Assembly: GCA_009746045.1 (NCBI GenBank)
Contig: RPFO01000156.1
Span: forward strand, 6,087,725 to 6,151,724
Source of the DNA: Mesostigma viride
Taxonomy: Eukaryota; Streptophyta; Mesostigmatophyceae; Mesostigmatales; Mesostigmataceae
Length of the DNA stretch: 64,000 nucleotides
Reading direction: 5' to 3'
Both the position numbers and the translations under genes were made by a program. Below, in pieces: positions 11,651-24,030 of the stretch. The notes under the pieces are model-generated. The model worked only from the letters and a program-made list of their open reading frames with translations. It did not search any database and was not told where the DNA came from. Numbering within the stretch: position 1 is the first letter of the stretch; the number at the start of each line of letters is the position of its first letter.

Positions 11651-12180
11651 TATAGTGACATTTTCTGTTTTAGCGGGCATTTTTCTGAAAACACGTCTGA
11701 CGCAATAACTTGAGCTAGACTTGTCGGAATGACCCGGGACTTGGAACACTGCTGTCCCCCTGTTAGCCGGAATTTTTGTTGATTTTGTGGCCTTATCGGA
11801 AGTGTTTATGATGTGTTTATTCTCAATGTCCGGTAAAAAATGACCTGTTTTGCGGGAAAATTAATAACTGTTCAAGGTTTTGCCATTTCCATGATGTAAA
11901 TAGCTCAGCAAGCTACAAACTCAGGGAACTATATGACCTTGATTTTTGGTAGCCAACAAATAAGTGCATTGGCTGGGGCATACCCAGCCCTAATTAGCGT
12001 CTTTTGCTATTTATAGCGCATTATTGGCGTATATATGGGGGTAGTACCCCCAACAAGTGCATGGACAACTCACTAGAGATGTTATTTAGTGCCCCCAATC
12101 ATAATTCAGCATTGTGCAAATGAATTTCAAGTGATATTAGCATATGTCAAATTTTAAGGTTTTTGGGGTGCCACCTCCCC

Positions 12181-15100
12181 TTAATTACATACATGCCATC
12201 CATGTACGTACACGGGCCATGATGACACCATGGGAGCCTGAATCCTCATCATTTACTATTCCTTGACATCCATGTACGTAGGCCAGCCATGGAGACACCA
12301 TGGGAGCATGAATCCTCCTCATTAATTACAAAAATGCCATCCATGTACGTAGACGGGCCATGATGACACCATGGGAGCCTGAATCCTCATCATTAATTAC
12401 ATAAATGCCAACCATGTACGTAGACAAGCCATGATGACACCATGGGAGCCTGAATCCTCTTCATTAATTACAAAAATGCCATCCATGTACGTAGACGGGC
12501 CATGATGACACCATGGGAGCCTGAATCCTCATCATTAATTACATAAATGCCAACCATGTACGTAGACGGGCCATGATGACACCATGGGAGCCTGAATCCT
12601 CATCATTAATTACATAAATGCCATTCATGTACGTACACGGGCCATGATGACACCATGGGAGCCTGAATCCTCATCATTTACTATTCCTTGACATCCATGT
12701 ACGTAGACAGGCCATGATGACACCATGGGAGCCTGAATCCTCATCATTTACTATTCCTTGACATCCATGTACGTAGACGGGCCATGATGACACCATGGGA
12801 GCCTGAATCCTCATCATTAATTACATAAATGCCAACCATGTACGTAGACAAGCCATGATGACACCATGGGAGCCTGAATCCTCATCATTAATTACATAAA
12901 TGCCATCCATGTACGTAGACGGGCCATGATGACACCATGGGAGCCTAAATCCTCCTCATTAATTACATAAATGCCAACCATGTACGTAGGCCAGCCATGG
13001 AGACACCATGGGAGCCTGAATCCTCCTCATTAATTACACTTTGACATCCATGTACGTAGACGGGCCATGATGACACCATGGGAGCCTGAATCCTCATCAT
13101 TAATTACATAAATGCCATCCATGTACGTACACGGGCCATGATGACACCATGGGAGCCTGAATCCTCATCATTTACTATTCCTTGACATCCATGTACGTAG
13201 GCCAGCCATGGAGACACCATGGGAGCCTGAATCCTCCTCATTAATTACAAAAATGCCATCCATGTACGTAGACGGGCCATGATGACACCATGGGAGCCTG
13301 AATCCTCATCATTAATTACATAAATGCCAACCATGTACGTAGACAAGCCATGATGACACCATGGGAGCCTGAATCCTCTTCATTAATTACAAAAATGCCA
13401 TCCATGTACGTAGACGGGCCATGATGACACCATGGGAGCCTGAATCCTCATCATTAATTACATAAATGCCAACCATGTACGTAGACGGGCCATGATGACA
13501 CCAATGGAGCCTGAATCCTCATCATTAATTACATAAATGCCATTCATGTACGTACACGGGCCATGATGACACCATGGGAGCCTGAATCCTCATCATTTAC
13601 TATTCCTTGACATCCATGTACGTAGACAGGCCATGATGACACCATGGGAGCCTGAATCCTCATCATTTACTATTCCTTGACATCCATGTACGTAGACGGG
13701 CCATGATGACACCATGGGAGCCTGAATCCTCATCATTAATTACATAAATGCCAACCATGTACGTAGACAAGCCATGATGACACCATGGGAGCCTGAATCC
13801 TCTTCATTAATTACAAAAATGCCATCCATGTACGTAGACGGGCCATGATGACACCATGGGAGCCTGAATCCTCATCATTAATTACATAAATGCCAACCAT
13901 GTACGTAGACAAGCCATGATGACACCATGGGAGCCTGAATCCTCATCATTAATTACATAAATGCCATCCATGTACGTAGACGGGCGATGATGACACCATG
14001 GGAGCCTAAATCCTCCTCATTAATTACATAAATGCCAACCATGTACGTAGGCCAGCCATGGAGACACCATGGGAGCCTGAATCCTCATCATTTTTTTTTC
14101 TTTGACATCCATGTACGTAGACGGGCCATGATGACACCATGGGAGCCTGAATCCTCTTCATTAATTACAAAAATGCCATCCATGTACGTACACGGGCCAT
14201 GATGACACCATGGGAGCCTGAATCCTCATCATTTACTATTCCTTGACATCCATGTACGTAGGCCAGCCATGGAGACACCATGGGAGCCTGAATCCTCCTC
14301 ATTAATTACAAAAATGCCATCCATGTACGTAGACGGGCCATGATGACACCATGGGAGCCTGAATCCTCATCATTAATTACATAAATGCCAACCATGTACG
14401 TAGACAAGCCATGATGACACCATGGGAGCCTGAATCCTCATCATTAATTACATAAATGCCATCCATGTATACGTAGACGGGCCATGATGACACCATGGGA
14501 GCCTGAATCCTCATCATTTACTATTCCTTGACATCCATGTACGTAGACAGGCCATGATGACACCATGGGAGCCTGAATCCTCCTCATTAATTACAAAAAT
14601 GCCATCCATGTACGTAGACGGGCCATGATGACACCATGGGAGCCTGAATCCTCATCATTAATTACATAAATGCCAACCATGTACGTAGGCGGGCCATGAT
14701 GACACCATGGGAGCCTGAATCCTCATCATTAATTACATAAATGCCATTCATGTACGTACACGGGCCATGATGACACCATGGGAGCCTGAATCCTCATCAT
14801 TTACTATTCCTTGACATCCATGTACGTAGACAGGCCATGATGACACCATGGGAGCCTGAATCCTCATCATTTACTATTCCTTGACATCCATGTACGTAGA
14901 CGGGCCATGATGACACCATGGGAGCCTGAATCCTCATCATTAATTACATAAATGCCAACCATGTACGTAGACAAGCCATGATGACACCATGGGAGCCTGA
15001 ATCCTCTTCATTAATTACAAAAATGCCATCCATGTACGTAGACGGGCCATGATGACACCATGGGAGCCTGAATCCTCATCATTAATTACATAAATGCCAA

Positions 15101-18100
15101 CCATGTACGTAGACAAGCCATGATGACACCATGGGAGCATGAATCCTCATCATTAATTACATAAATGCCATCCATGTACGTAGACGGGCGATGATGACAC
15201 CATGGGAGCCTAAATCCTCCTCATTAATTACATAAATGCCAACCATGTACGTAGGCCAGCCATGGAGACACCATGGGAGCCTGAATCCTCATCATTTTTT
15301 TTTCTTTGACATCCATGTACGTAGACGGGCCATGATGACACCATGGGAGCCTGAATCATCATCATTAATTACATACATGCCATCCATGTACGTACACGGG
15401 CCATGATGACACCATGGGAGCCTGAATCCTCATCATTTACTATTCCTTGACATCCATGTACGTAGGCCAGCCATGGAGACACCATGGGAGCCTGAATCCT
15501 CCTCATTAATTACAAAAATGCCATCCATGTACGTAGACGGGCCATGATGACACCAATGGAGCCTGAATCCTCATCATTAATTACATAAATGCCATTCATG
15601 TACGTACACGGGCAATGATGACACCATGGGAGCCTGAATCCTCATCATTTACTATTCCTTGACATCCATGTACGTAGGCCAGCCATGATGACACCAATGG
15701 AGCCTGAATCCTCATCATTTTTTTTATGAGAGGATTCAGGTTACATAAATGCCAACCATGTAGGTAGACAAGCCATGATGACACCATGGGAGCCTGAATC
15801 CTCATCATTAATTACATAAATGCCAACCATGTACGTAGACAAGCCATGATGACACCATGGGAGCCTGAATCCTCTTCATTAATTACAAAAATGCCATCCA
15901 TGTACGTAGACGGGCCATGATGACACCATGGGAGCCGGAATCCTCATCATTAATTACATAAATGCCAACCATGTACGTAGACAAGCCATGATGACACCAT
16001 GGGAGCCTGAATCCTCATCATTAATTACATAAATGCCATCCATGTACGTAGACGGGCGATGATGACACCATGGGAGCCTAAATCCTCCTCATTAATTACA
16101 TAAATGCCAACCATGTACGTAGGCCAGCCATGGAGACACCATGGGAGCCTGAATCCTCATCATTTTTTTTTTCTTTGACATCCATGTACGTAGACGGGCC
16201 ATGATGACACCATGGGAGCCTGAATCCTCATCATTAATTACATACATGCCATCCATGTACGTAGACGGGCCATGATGACACCATGGGAGCCTGAATCCTC
16301 ATCATTTACTATTCCTTGACATCCATGTACGTAGGCCAGCCATGGAGACACCATGGGAGCCTGAATCCTCCTCATTAATTACAAAAATGCCATCCATGTA
16401 CGTAGACGGGCCATGATGACACCAATGGAGCCTGAATCCTCATCATTAATTACATAAATGCCATTCATGTACGTACACGGGCAATGATGACACCATGGGA
16501 GCCTGAATCCTCATCATTAATTACATAAATGCCATCCATGTACGTAGACGGGCCATGATGACACCATGGGAGCCTGAATCCTCATCATTAATTACATAAA
16601 TGCCAACCATGTACGTAGGCCAGCCATGATGACACTATGGGAGCCTGAATCCTCATCATTAATTTCATACATGCCAACAACACGTAGACGGGCCATAATG
16701 ACACCACGGGAGCCTGAATCCTCATCATTTTTTTTCTTTGACATCCATGTACGTAGACGGGCCATGATGACACCATGGGAGCCTGAATCCTCATCATTTT
16801 TTTTCTGAGACATCCATGTTACTACGTAGGCCAGCCATGATGACACCATGGGAGCCTGAATCCTCATCATTAAATACATACATGCCATCCATGTACGTAG
16901 ACAGGCCATGATGACACCATGGGAGCCTGAATCCTCATCATTTACTATTCCTTGACATCCATGTACGTAGACAGGCCATGATGACACCATGGGAGCCTGA
17001 ATCCTCATCATTTTTTTTCTTTGACATGCATGTACATACGTAGGCCAGCCATGATGACACCAATGGAGCCTGAATCCTCATCATTAATTACAAAAATGCC
17101 ATCCATGTACGTAGAGGGGCCATGATGACACCATGGGAGCCTGAATCCTCATCATTAATTACATAAATGCCAACCATGTACGTAGACAAGCCATGATGAC
17201 ACCATGGGAGCCTGAATCCTCTTCATTAATTACAAAAATGCCATCCATGTACGTAGACGGGCCATGATGACACCATGGGAGCCTGAATCCTCATCATTAA
17301 TTACATAAATGCCAACCATGTACGTAGACGGGCCATGATGACACCATGGGAGCCTGAATCCTCATCATTAATTACATAAATGCCATTCATGTACGTACAC
17401 GGGCCATGATGACACCATGGGAGCCTGAATCCTCATCATTTACTATTCCTTGACATCCATGTACGTAGACAGGCCATGATGACACCATGTGGGAGCCTGA
17501 ATCCTCATCATTTACTATTCCTTGACATCCATGTACGTAGACGGGCCATGATGACACCATGGGAGCCTGAATCCTCATCATTAATTACATAAATGCCAAC
17601 CATGTACGTAGACAAGCCATGATGACACCATGGGAGCCTGAATCCTCTTCATTAATTACATAAATGCCATCCATGTACGTAGACGGGCCATGATGACACC
17701 ATGGGAGCCTGAATCCTCATCATTTTTTTTCTGAGACATCCATGTACGTAGGCCAGCCATGATGACACCATGGGAGCCTGAATCCTCATCATTAATTACA
17801 TAAATGCCAACCATGTACGTAGACAAGCCATGATGACACCATGGGAGCCTGAATCCTCATCATTAATTACATAAATGCCATCCATGTACGTAGACGGGCG
17901 ATGATGACACCATGGGAGCCTAAATCCTCCTCATTAATTACATAAATGCCAACCATGTACGTAGGCCAGCCATGGAGACACCATGGGAGCCTGAATCCTC
18001 ATCATTTTTTTTTCTTTGACATCCATGTACGTAGACGGGCCATGATGACACCATGGGAGCCTGAATCCTCATCATTAATTACATACATGCCATCCATGTA

Positions 18101-20412
18101 CGTACACGGGCCATGATGACACCATGGGAGCCTGAATCCTCATCATTTACTATTCCTTGACATCCATGTACGTAGGCCAGCCATGGAGACACCATGGGAG
18201 CCTGAATCCTCCTCATTAATTACAAAAATGCCATCCATATACGTAGACGGGCCATGATGACACCAATGGAGCCTGAATCCTCATCATTAATTACATAAAT
18301 GCCATTCATGTACGTACACGGGCCATGATGACACCATGGGAGCCTGAATCCTCATCATTAATTACATAAATGCCATCCATGTACGTAGACGGGCCATGAT
18401 GACACCATGGGAGCCTGAATCCTCATCATTTACTATTCCTTGACATCCATGTACGTAGACAGGCCATGATGACACCATGGGAGCCTGAATCCTCCTCATT
18501 AATTACAAAAATGCCATCCATGTACGTAGACGGGCCATGATGACACCATGGGAGCCTGAATCCTCCTCATTAATTACATAAATGCCAACCATGTACGTAG
18601 GCGGGCCATGATGACACCATGGGAGCCTGAATCCTCATCATTAATTACATAAATGCCATTCATGTACGTACACGGGCCATGATGACACCATGGGAGCCTG
18701 AATCCTCATCATTTACTATTCCTTGACATCCATGTACGTAGACAGGCCATGATGACACCATGGGAGCCTGAATCCTCATCATTTACTATTCCTTGACATC
18801 CATGTACGTAGACGGGCCATGATGACACGATGGGAGCCTGAATCCTCATCATTAATTACATAAATGCCAACCATGTACGTAGACAAGCCATGATGACACC
18901 ATGGGAGCCTGAATCCTCTTCATTAATTACAAAAATGCCATCCATGTACGTAGACGGGCCATGATGACACCATGGGAGCCTGAATCCTCATCATTAATTA
19001 CATAAATGCCAACCATGTACGTAGACAAGCCATGATGACACCATGGGAGCATGAATCCTCATCATTAATTACAAAAATGCCATCCATGTACGTAGACGGG
19101 CGATGATGACACCATGGGAGCCTAAATCCTCCTCATTAATTACATAAATGCCAACCATGTACGTAGGCCAGCCATGGAGACACCATGGGAGCCTGAATCC
19201 TCATCATTTTTTTTTCTTTGACATCCATGTACGTAGACGGGCCATGATGACACCATGGGAGCCTGAATCCTCATCATTAATTACATACATGCCATCCATG
19301 TACGTACACGGGCCATGATGACACCATGGGAGCCTGAATCCTCATCATTTACTATTCCTTGACATCCATGTACGTAGGCCAGCCATGGAGACACCATGGG
19401 AGCCTGAATCCTCATCATTAATTACAAAAATGCCATCCATGTACGTAGACGGGCCATGATGACACCAATGGAGCCTGAATCCTCATCATTAATTACATAA
19501 ATGCCATTCATGTACGTACACGGGCAATGATGACACCATGGGAGCCTGAATCCTCATCATTTACTATTCCTTGACATCCATGTACGTAGGCCAGCCATGA
19601 TGACACCAATGGAGCCTGAATCCTCATCATTTTTTTTATGAGAGGATTCAGGTTACATAAATGCCAACCATGTAGGTAGACAAGCCATGATGACACCATG
19701 GGAGCCTGAATCCTCATCATTAATTACATAAATGCCAACCATGTACATAGACAAGCCATGATGACACCATGGGAGCCTGAATCCTCTTCATTAATTACAA
19801 AAATGCCATCCATGTACGTAGACGGGCCATGATGACACCATGGGAGCCTGAATCCTCATCATTAATTACATAAATGCCAACCATGTACGTAGACAAGCCA
19901 TGATGACACCATGGGAGCCTGAATCCTCATCATTAATTACATAAATGCCATCCATGTACGTAGACGGGCGATGATGACACCATGGGAGCCTAAATCCTCC
20001 TCATAAATGCCTCCTCATAAATGCCAACCATGTACGTAGGCCAGCCATGGAGACACCATGGGAGCCTGAATCCTCATCATTTTTTTTTCTTTGACATCCA
20101 TGTACGTAGACGGGCCATGATGACACCATGGGAGCCTGAATCCTCATCATTAATTACATACATGCCATCCATGTACGTACACGGGCCATGATGACACCAT
20201 GGGAGCCTGAATCCTCATCATTTACTATTCCTTGACATCCATGTAGGTAGGCCAGCCATGGAGACACCATGGGAGCCTGAATCCTCCTCATTAATTACAA
20301 AAATGCCATCCATGTACGTAGACGGGCCATGATGACACCAATGGAGCCTGAATCCTCATCATTAATTACATAAATGCCATTCATGTACGTACACGGGCAA
20401 TGATGACACCAT
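12181..20412 (+). repeat. 71-bp satellite, block 3, the longest (+ orientation)
   Basis: About 115 monomers without interruption. A segment marked by a rare fused variant (TTTTTTTATGAGAGGATTCA) occurs near 15717 and again near 19629, exactly 3912 bp apart with identical neighbouring variants, so a multi-monomer block was duplicated. The GGGCGATG variant recurs irregularly at about 0.86-1.2 kb (near 13983, 15187, 16067, 17897, 19105 and 19966). Poly-T variants (TCATTTTTTTTTCTTTGACA) appear only from the middle of this block onward. Confidence 0.97.
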
Positions 20413-21045
20413 TAAATTAAATTAAATTATAACATGCCTCCGTGGGGAGGTCATGTAGCACATATTTCATGATGGATGGGGTGGAGGAAGCCGCGTGATC
20501 GAACTATCCTAACTCTATCTAGAAAATCCTAACTGCACTACTCATCAAAACGCCTCCTCCGCTTGGGGGGAGGTGGCTTGCCCACAGGGTCGGGCGTGTG
20601 TGCCTTGACAATCTTCTTCCACCGCTCCTTGTCCTGCATGGCAGTCCAAAGAGGGGAGAGAGAGTGGATGCGGTGCTCAAACTGGGCTGGGACCACGAGG
20701 TCGTCCAGCAGCATCTGAACATAGTTGGTGACAGGTTTCCCTACCCTTTTGGGAATGTCCTTGGGGCCAGGCCAGGTCAGAATGTGCCGCCCTGGCTGTC
20801 CAAGCCGCTGGGGGCCGGCCAGACCAAGGGTGGTGTCGACCTGGCTGGTGCGTGCAAGGTGGCCTACAAAGGCTATCCTACGCTGTCTAATCTCGTCCGA
20901 AACACGAGGCATGCCATGATACAGAGACTCTGATGACGGACGCTCGGAAAAACCTACATTAAGGACCTGCCGGAGCATCCTGTAAACTGTGCCGTCGAGC
21001 CGAGCTGCCAGCTTGGGGGGGAGGGTCCACGCCTCGGCGCCATGG
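20413..21045 (-). mobile_element. 5'-truncated LINE insertion with 8-bp target duplication
   Basis: A satellite monomer is split with GACACCAT on both sides (20405-20412 and 21046-21053), a target-site duplication. The insert reads on the minus strand. Its 3' tail is the short repeat TTTAATTTAATTTAA next to 20413, and its 5' side is truncated inside the reverse-transcriptase ORF. A tail repeat, 5' truncation and duplication are the signature of target-primed reverse transcription. Confidence 0.9.
20538..21045 (-). pseudogene. LINE reverse transcriptase, C-terminal fragment
   Basis: About 168 residues are open to a stop at 20538. The fragment starts GAEAWTLPPKLAARLDG and contains YRMLRQVLNVGF and RQRRIAFVGHLAR, the thumb-to-C-terminal signature of non-LTR reverse transcriptases (YG-x-E-x-W ... 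mLR-x-iL ... RR-x-x-x-x-GH-x-x-R). It ends in a basic tail (PPPPKRRRRFDE). The catalytic palm, fingers and endonuclease are missing because of 5' truncation. The upstream methionine that extends this frame lies in satellite sequence and is accidental. Confidence 0.85.
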
Positions 21046-21302
21046 GACACCATGGGAGCCTGAATCCTCATCATTAATTACATAAATGCCATCCATGTAC
21101 GTAGACGGGCCATGATGACACCATGGGAGCCTGAATCCTCATCATTAATTACATAAATGCCAACCATGTACGTAGGCCAGCCATGATGACACTATGGGAG
21201 CCTGAATCCTCATCATTAATTTCATACATGCCAACAACACGTAGACGGGCCATAATGACACCACGGGAGCCTGAATCCTCATCATTTTTTTTCTTTGACA
21301 TC
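21046..21302 (+). repeat. 71-bp satellite, block 4 (+ orientation)
   Basis: Three to four monomers between the LINE and the YR retroelement. They include the unusual variant with CATACATGCCAACAACACGTAGACGG truncated at its centre, a variant also present near 16670 and 34900. The block ends TTTGACATC, where the YR element begins. Confidence 0.95.
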
Positions 21303-21325
21303 TTTTGCCAGGGTGGGCGGGTGGG

Positions 21326-21539
21326 AGGCAAAAGAAAACAACCTGCTTCCCTAGAATGGAAGCCCACCCTTTATAGCAACCACCTCTCCAGCCAACCCCT
21401 ACCTGGGTGGCTGGGGTACGGGTGCCAGCACAAAAAATATTTTTTCTAAAATTATTTTTTCTTTTGGTGCTATACGGCGTTGCATTCTCCGCTCAGCAGG
21501 TTAGTCATAGATAAAATGAGCATAGCTCACCAAATCCAT
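21326..21539 (-). repeat. Terminal direct repeat of the YR element (3' side)
   Basis: 214 bp starting AGGCAAAAGAAAACAACCTG and ending CTCACCAAATCCAT, matching 32982-33195 base for base apart from at most trivial differences I could see, with no length change. 23 bp (GCCAGGGTGGGCGGGTGGG and neighbours) lie outside it at the element edge and have no counterpart at the other end, as expected if terminal repeats are of the split type. Confidence 0.9.
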
Positions 21540-21786
21540 TTCTGGCCTTGCCTTGCTTTGCATGCATCACCACAAAACATCAAATTTATTACAATATGTG
21601 TGCTAGCTCTATACGGTGGAATAACACAGACATGTCTACCAGATGGCAACACGGCCATCTGTATGCTAGGGTGAGCACACTATGTGAATGTGCAGGGCCA
21701 GCCCACAGCAGCTGTGCCCCTGCTCTACCCACATCTCCTTACATGGCTAACAGCCGAAAATACGTAGGACATGCAAAAAAGAAAAC
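21540..21786 (-). other. 3' non-coding part of the YR element
   Basis: About 247 bp between the terminal repeat and the piggyBac insertion. No reading frame of note. With 28548-28682 it forms the 3' untranslated region of the YR element. Confidence 0.6.
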
Positions 21787-21832
21787 TTAACCCTTCAACT
21801 GTCATAACTGGAACCACGAGAACGGACTGAGT

Positions 21833-22354
21833 TTGGGTATCTTTGTGCGCCTGGCAGTAACTAGCCAAATAACATTTTCTGGCCCACCCTTGGAACCAAG
21901 CATGCTTTTATATCAAATAATGTTTAGGAAATTTGGTTGGTCACATATCCATGCCCTACACCTGCTAAAAATAGCACCCCCCTCAGGGGGGTACACTGCC
22001 CACGGGGTTCGAGACACGCATAATGCATTATGGACCATTTCTTCAAATCTGCTGGCCCTGGCCCTTTGAGAGGAGTTAAATATATTCACAGGCATGCCCA
22101 AAATGCATTGGCAACATGACATGTCACAAAACTGTGAACGCTAGCTACTAAATGGCCGAAGCCAGCTGGCACCGTTATAACGGTGCCAGCTGGCAGGGGT
22201 ATAAATGGTAGCTTAACAACACAAAACTTTATTCCAGTTGGCATAAAACATCAAGGGATGCCCAAATGGGCATAATGCACCATACCCAGGTGATAAAACA
22301 AGAGACCATGCCATATAACACATGCCAACATGCCACAAGGGGCCAAAATGGCAC
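21833..22354. other. Left subterminal part of piggyBac, non-coding
   Basis: About 0.5 kb between the left terminus and the nested TA element; it corresponds to the 3' untranslated region of the transposase gene. It includes an inverted-repeat pair GCCAGCTGGCACCGTTATAA / CGGTGCCAGCTGGC near 22161-22194 that could form a hairpin. Confidence 0.5.
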
Positions 22355-23269
22355 TACAGGGGTCACACGCAGTATCGCAACAAGAATCGCAACTCAAAAA
22401 AAAAAAATTTATCATCCACTTCGATTAAGGGCAGGTATGGGCACACCATGGCACCTTCACTTTTCAAAAGTGATGTTTGGATGAAAAATGGGAGCGTGCT
22501 CGAGTATCGCAACACCTAGTTCCGCAACTGAAAACCCACCAATTCTAGAGTTCCGCAATGCAACAGAATCGCAACAAACCTGGCAAGTATACCAAAAGTA
22601 CGCCGTACACGTGCGCCGGAAGGAATAAATTGTCGCCAGTCGGCGTGCAGGATCCGATATGTACTTGCAATAGTTACCGCCGTTGACGATTGATTGGCCG
22701 CGCGGTGTTCAGTTCAGTTCAGTGGGATTCATCGCGCAGAAGTCAGTGCAATAATGAACAAAAACATAAGTGTGCCGCCTCTTCATTGAATAATCAACGA
22801 CCTATAATTAGTCTACAACCACTAACTTTTCGTTATCAAACAGTTCCCTAATCATCACGCGCGTCATCGTCTCGTCATTGCGCGTCATTACCCCGTCATT
22901 GTCCCGCCGACATTACACAGCTATGGTCTTGAGGTATAGTCGGCGCCGTGGCATGTTAAACAAACTGCGTTGTTTCATTCACAGTGTGGTTTCATTATGT
23001 CGCTCTTTCGAACGGGGATGCATTAGGCAACAATACTGGACAGATTCTGAAAGAGGGTGTGTTTGTGAAGTGGGGATGGCAGCGGCCCAGCATTTGCTGG
23101 CCGTGCGGGTGCAACTTTGAGGCGACTACATATATCGCCCTGAACCGTCTTTGTTAAAGCGGTGAGACAGTCCAGTGTTACAGTCCGGCCGCAGGCCGGG
23201 CAAGGGAAATGCTGTGTTCACCCTGATGCTGCGGGCCGAGGATGGGTGGCTGCATGGAAACGTGAATGC

Positions 23270-24030
23270 TTGCATCGAATGGATGGCGGTGTCTGCATGC
23301 ATGGATTGCACGTGAATGTTCGCAGGATGGGTGGTAATTGCATGGATGCTCGCAGGATGGGTGCTAATTACACGAATCGATATTGCATTAATGCTTGCAG
23401 GGATGGATGGTGTTTGCATGCGTGGATACGTGAATGCTTGCAGGGATGGATGGTGTTTGCATGCATGGATACGTGAATGCTTGCAGGGATGGGTGGTGTT
23501 TGCATGCATGGATACGTAAATGCTTGCAGGGATGGATGGTGTTTGCATGCATGAATGTGTGAATGCTTGCATGGGTGGATGGTGTTTGCATGCATGGATG
23601 GGTGGTGTTTGCATGCATGGATACCTGAAAGCTTGGGGTGGATGGTGTTTGCATGCATGGATACGTGAATGCTTGCATGGGTGGATGGTGTTTGCATGCA
23701 TGGATGCGTGAATGCTTGCACGGATGGGTGGTGTTTGCATGCATGGATACGTGAATGCTTGCCTGGGTGGATGGTGTTTGCATGCATGGATACGTGAATG
23801 CTTGCACGGATGGGTGGTGTTTGCATGCATGGATACGTGAATGCTAGCATGGATGGATGGTGTTTGCATGCATGAATGTGTGAATGCTTGGGGTGGATGG
23901 TGTTTGCATGCATGGATACGTGAATGCTTGCGTGGATGGATGGTGTTTGCATGCATGGATGCGTGAATGCTTGCAGGGATGGAAGTGATTGCATGCATGG
24001 ATACGCGAATGCATGCATGAATGCGACCGA
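23270..24030 (+). repeat. 43-bp minisatellite inside the TA element
   Basis: About 17 units typified by TGGATGGTGTTTGCATGCAT followed by GGATACGTGAATGCTTGCAG and GGA. Some units are shortened. The long frames on the minus strand (HACKHHPSMQAFTYPCMQ-type repeats) and the + strand are translations of the array and are not called as genes. Confidence 0.95.

Larger units (their letters stand above)
9544..12180 (+). mobile_element. TTAA-flanked element, copy 1, with PHD-finger gene remnants
   Basis: A satellite monomer (catcaTTAAttacat) is split exactly at TTAA, which is present at both ends (9540-9543 and 12181-12184). The ends are inverted: GGGGACGTGGC at the left and, read inward from the right, GGGGAGGTGGC. 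A TTAA duplication is diagnostic of piggyBac-like or Kolobok-like DNA transposons. No DDE transposase domain is recognisable. What is visible is remnants of a spliced gene on the + strand: an exon-like stretch with a GTAAGT donor (9862-9967), a 50-codon frame (10012-10164) and a PHD-finger exon (11386-11650). A copy in opposite orientation is at 49077-51352, roughly 85-90% identical over the best block I compared by eye (about 10010-10210). Confidence 0.85.

Noticed and set aside
3501-20412. Possibility that the 71-bp array is a CRISPR array
   Set aside because: Adjacent monomers have no unique spacers; the variable part is a small set of recurring linkers, and the genome is clearly eukaryotic.
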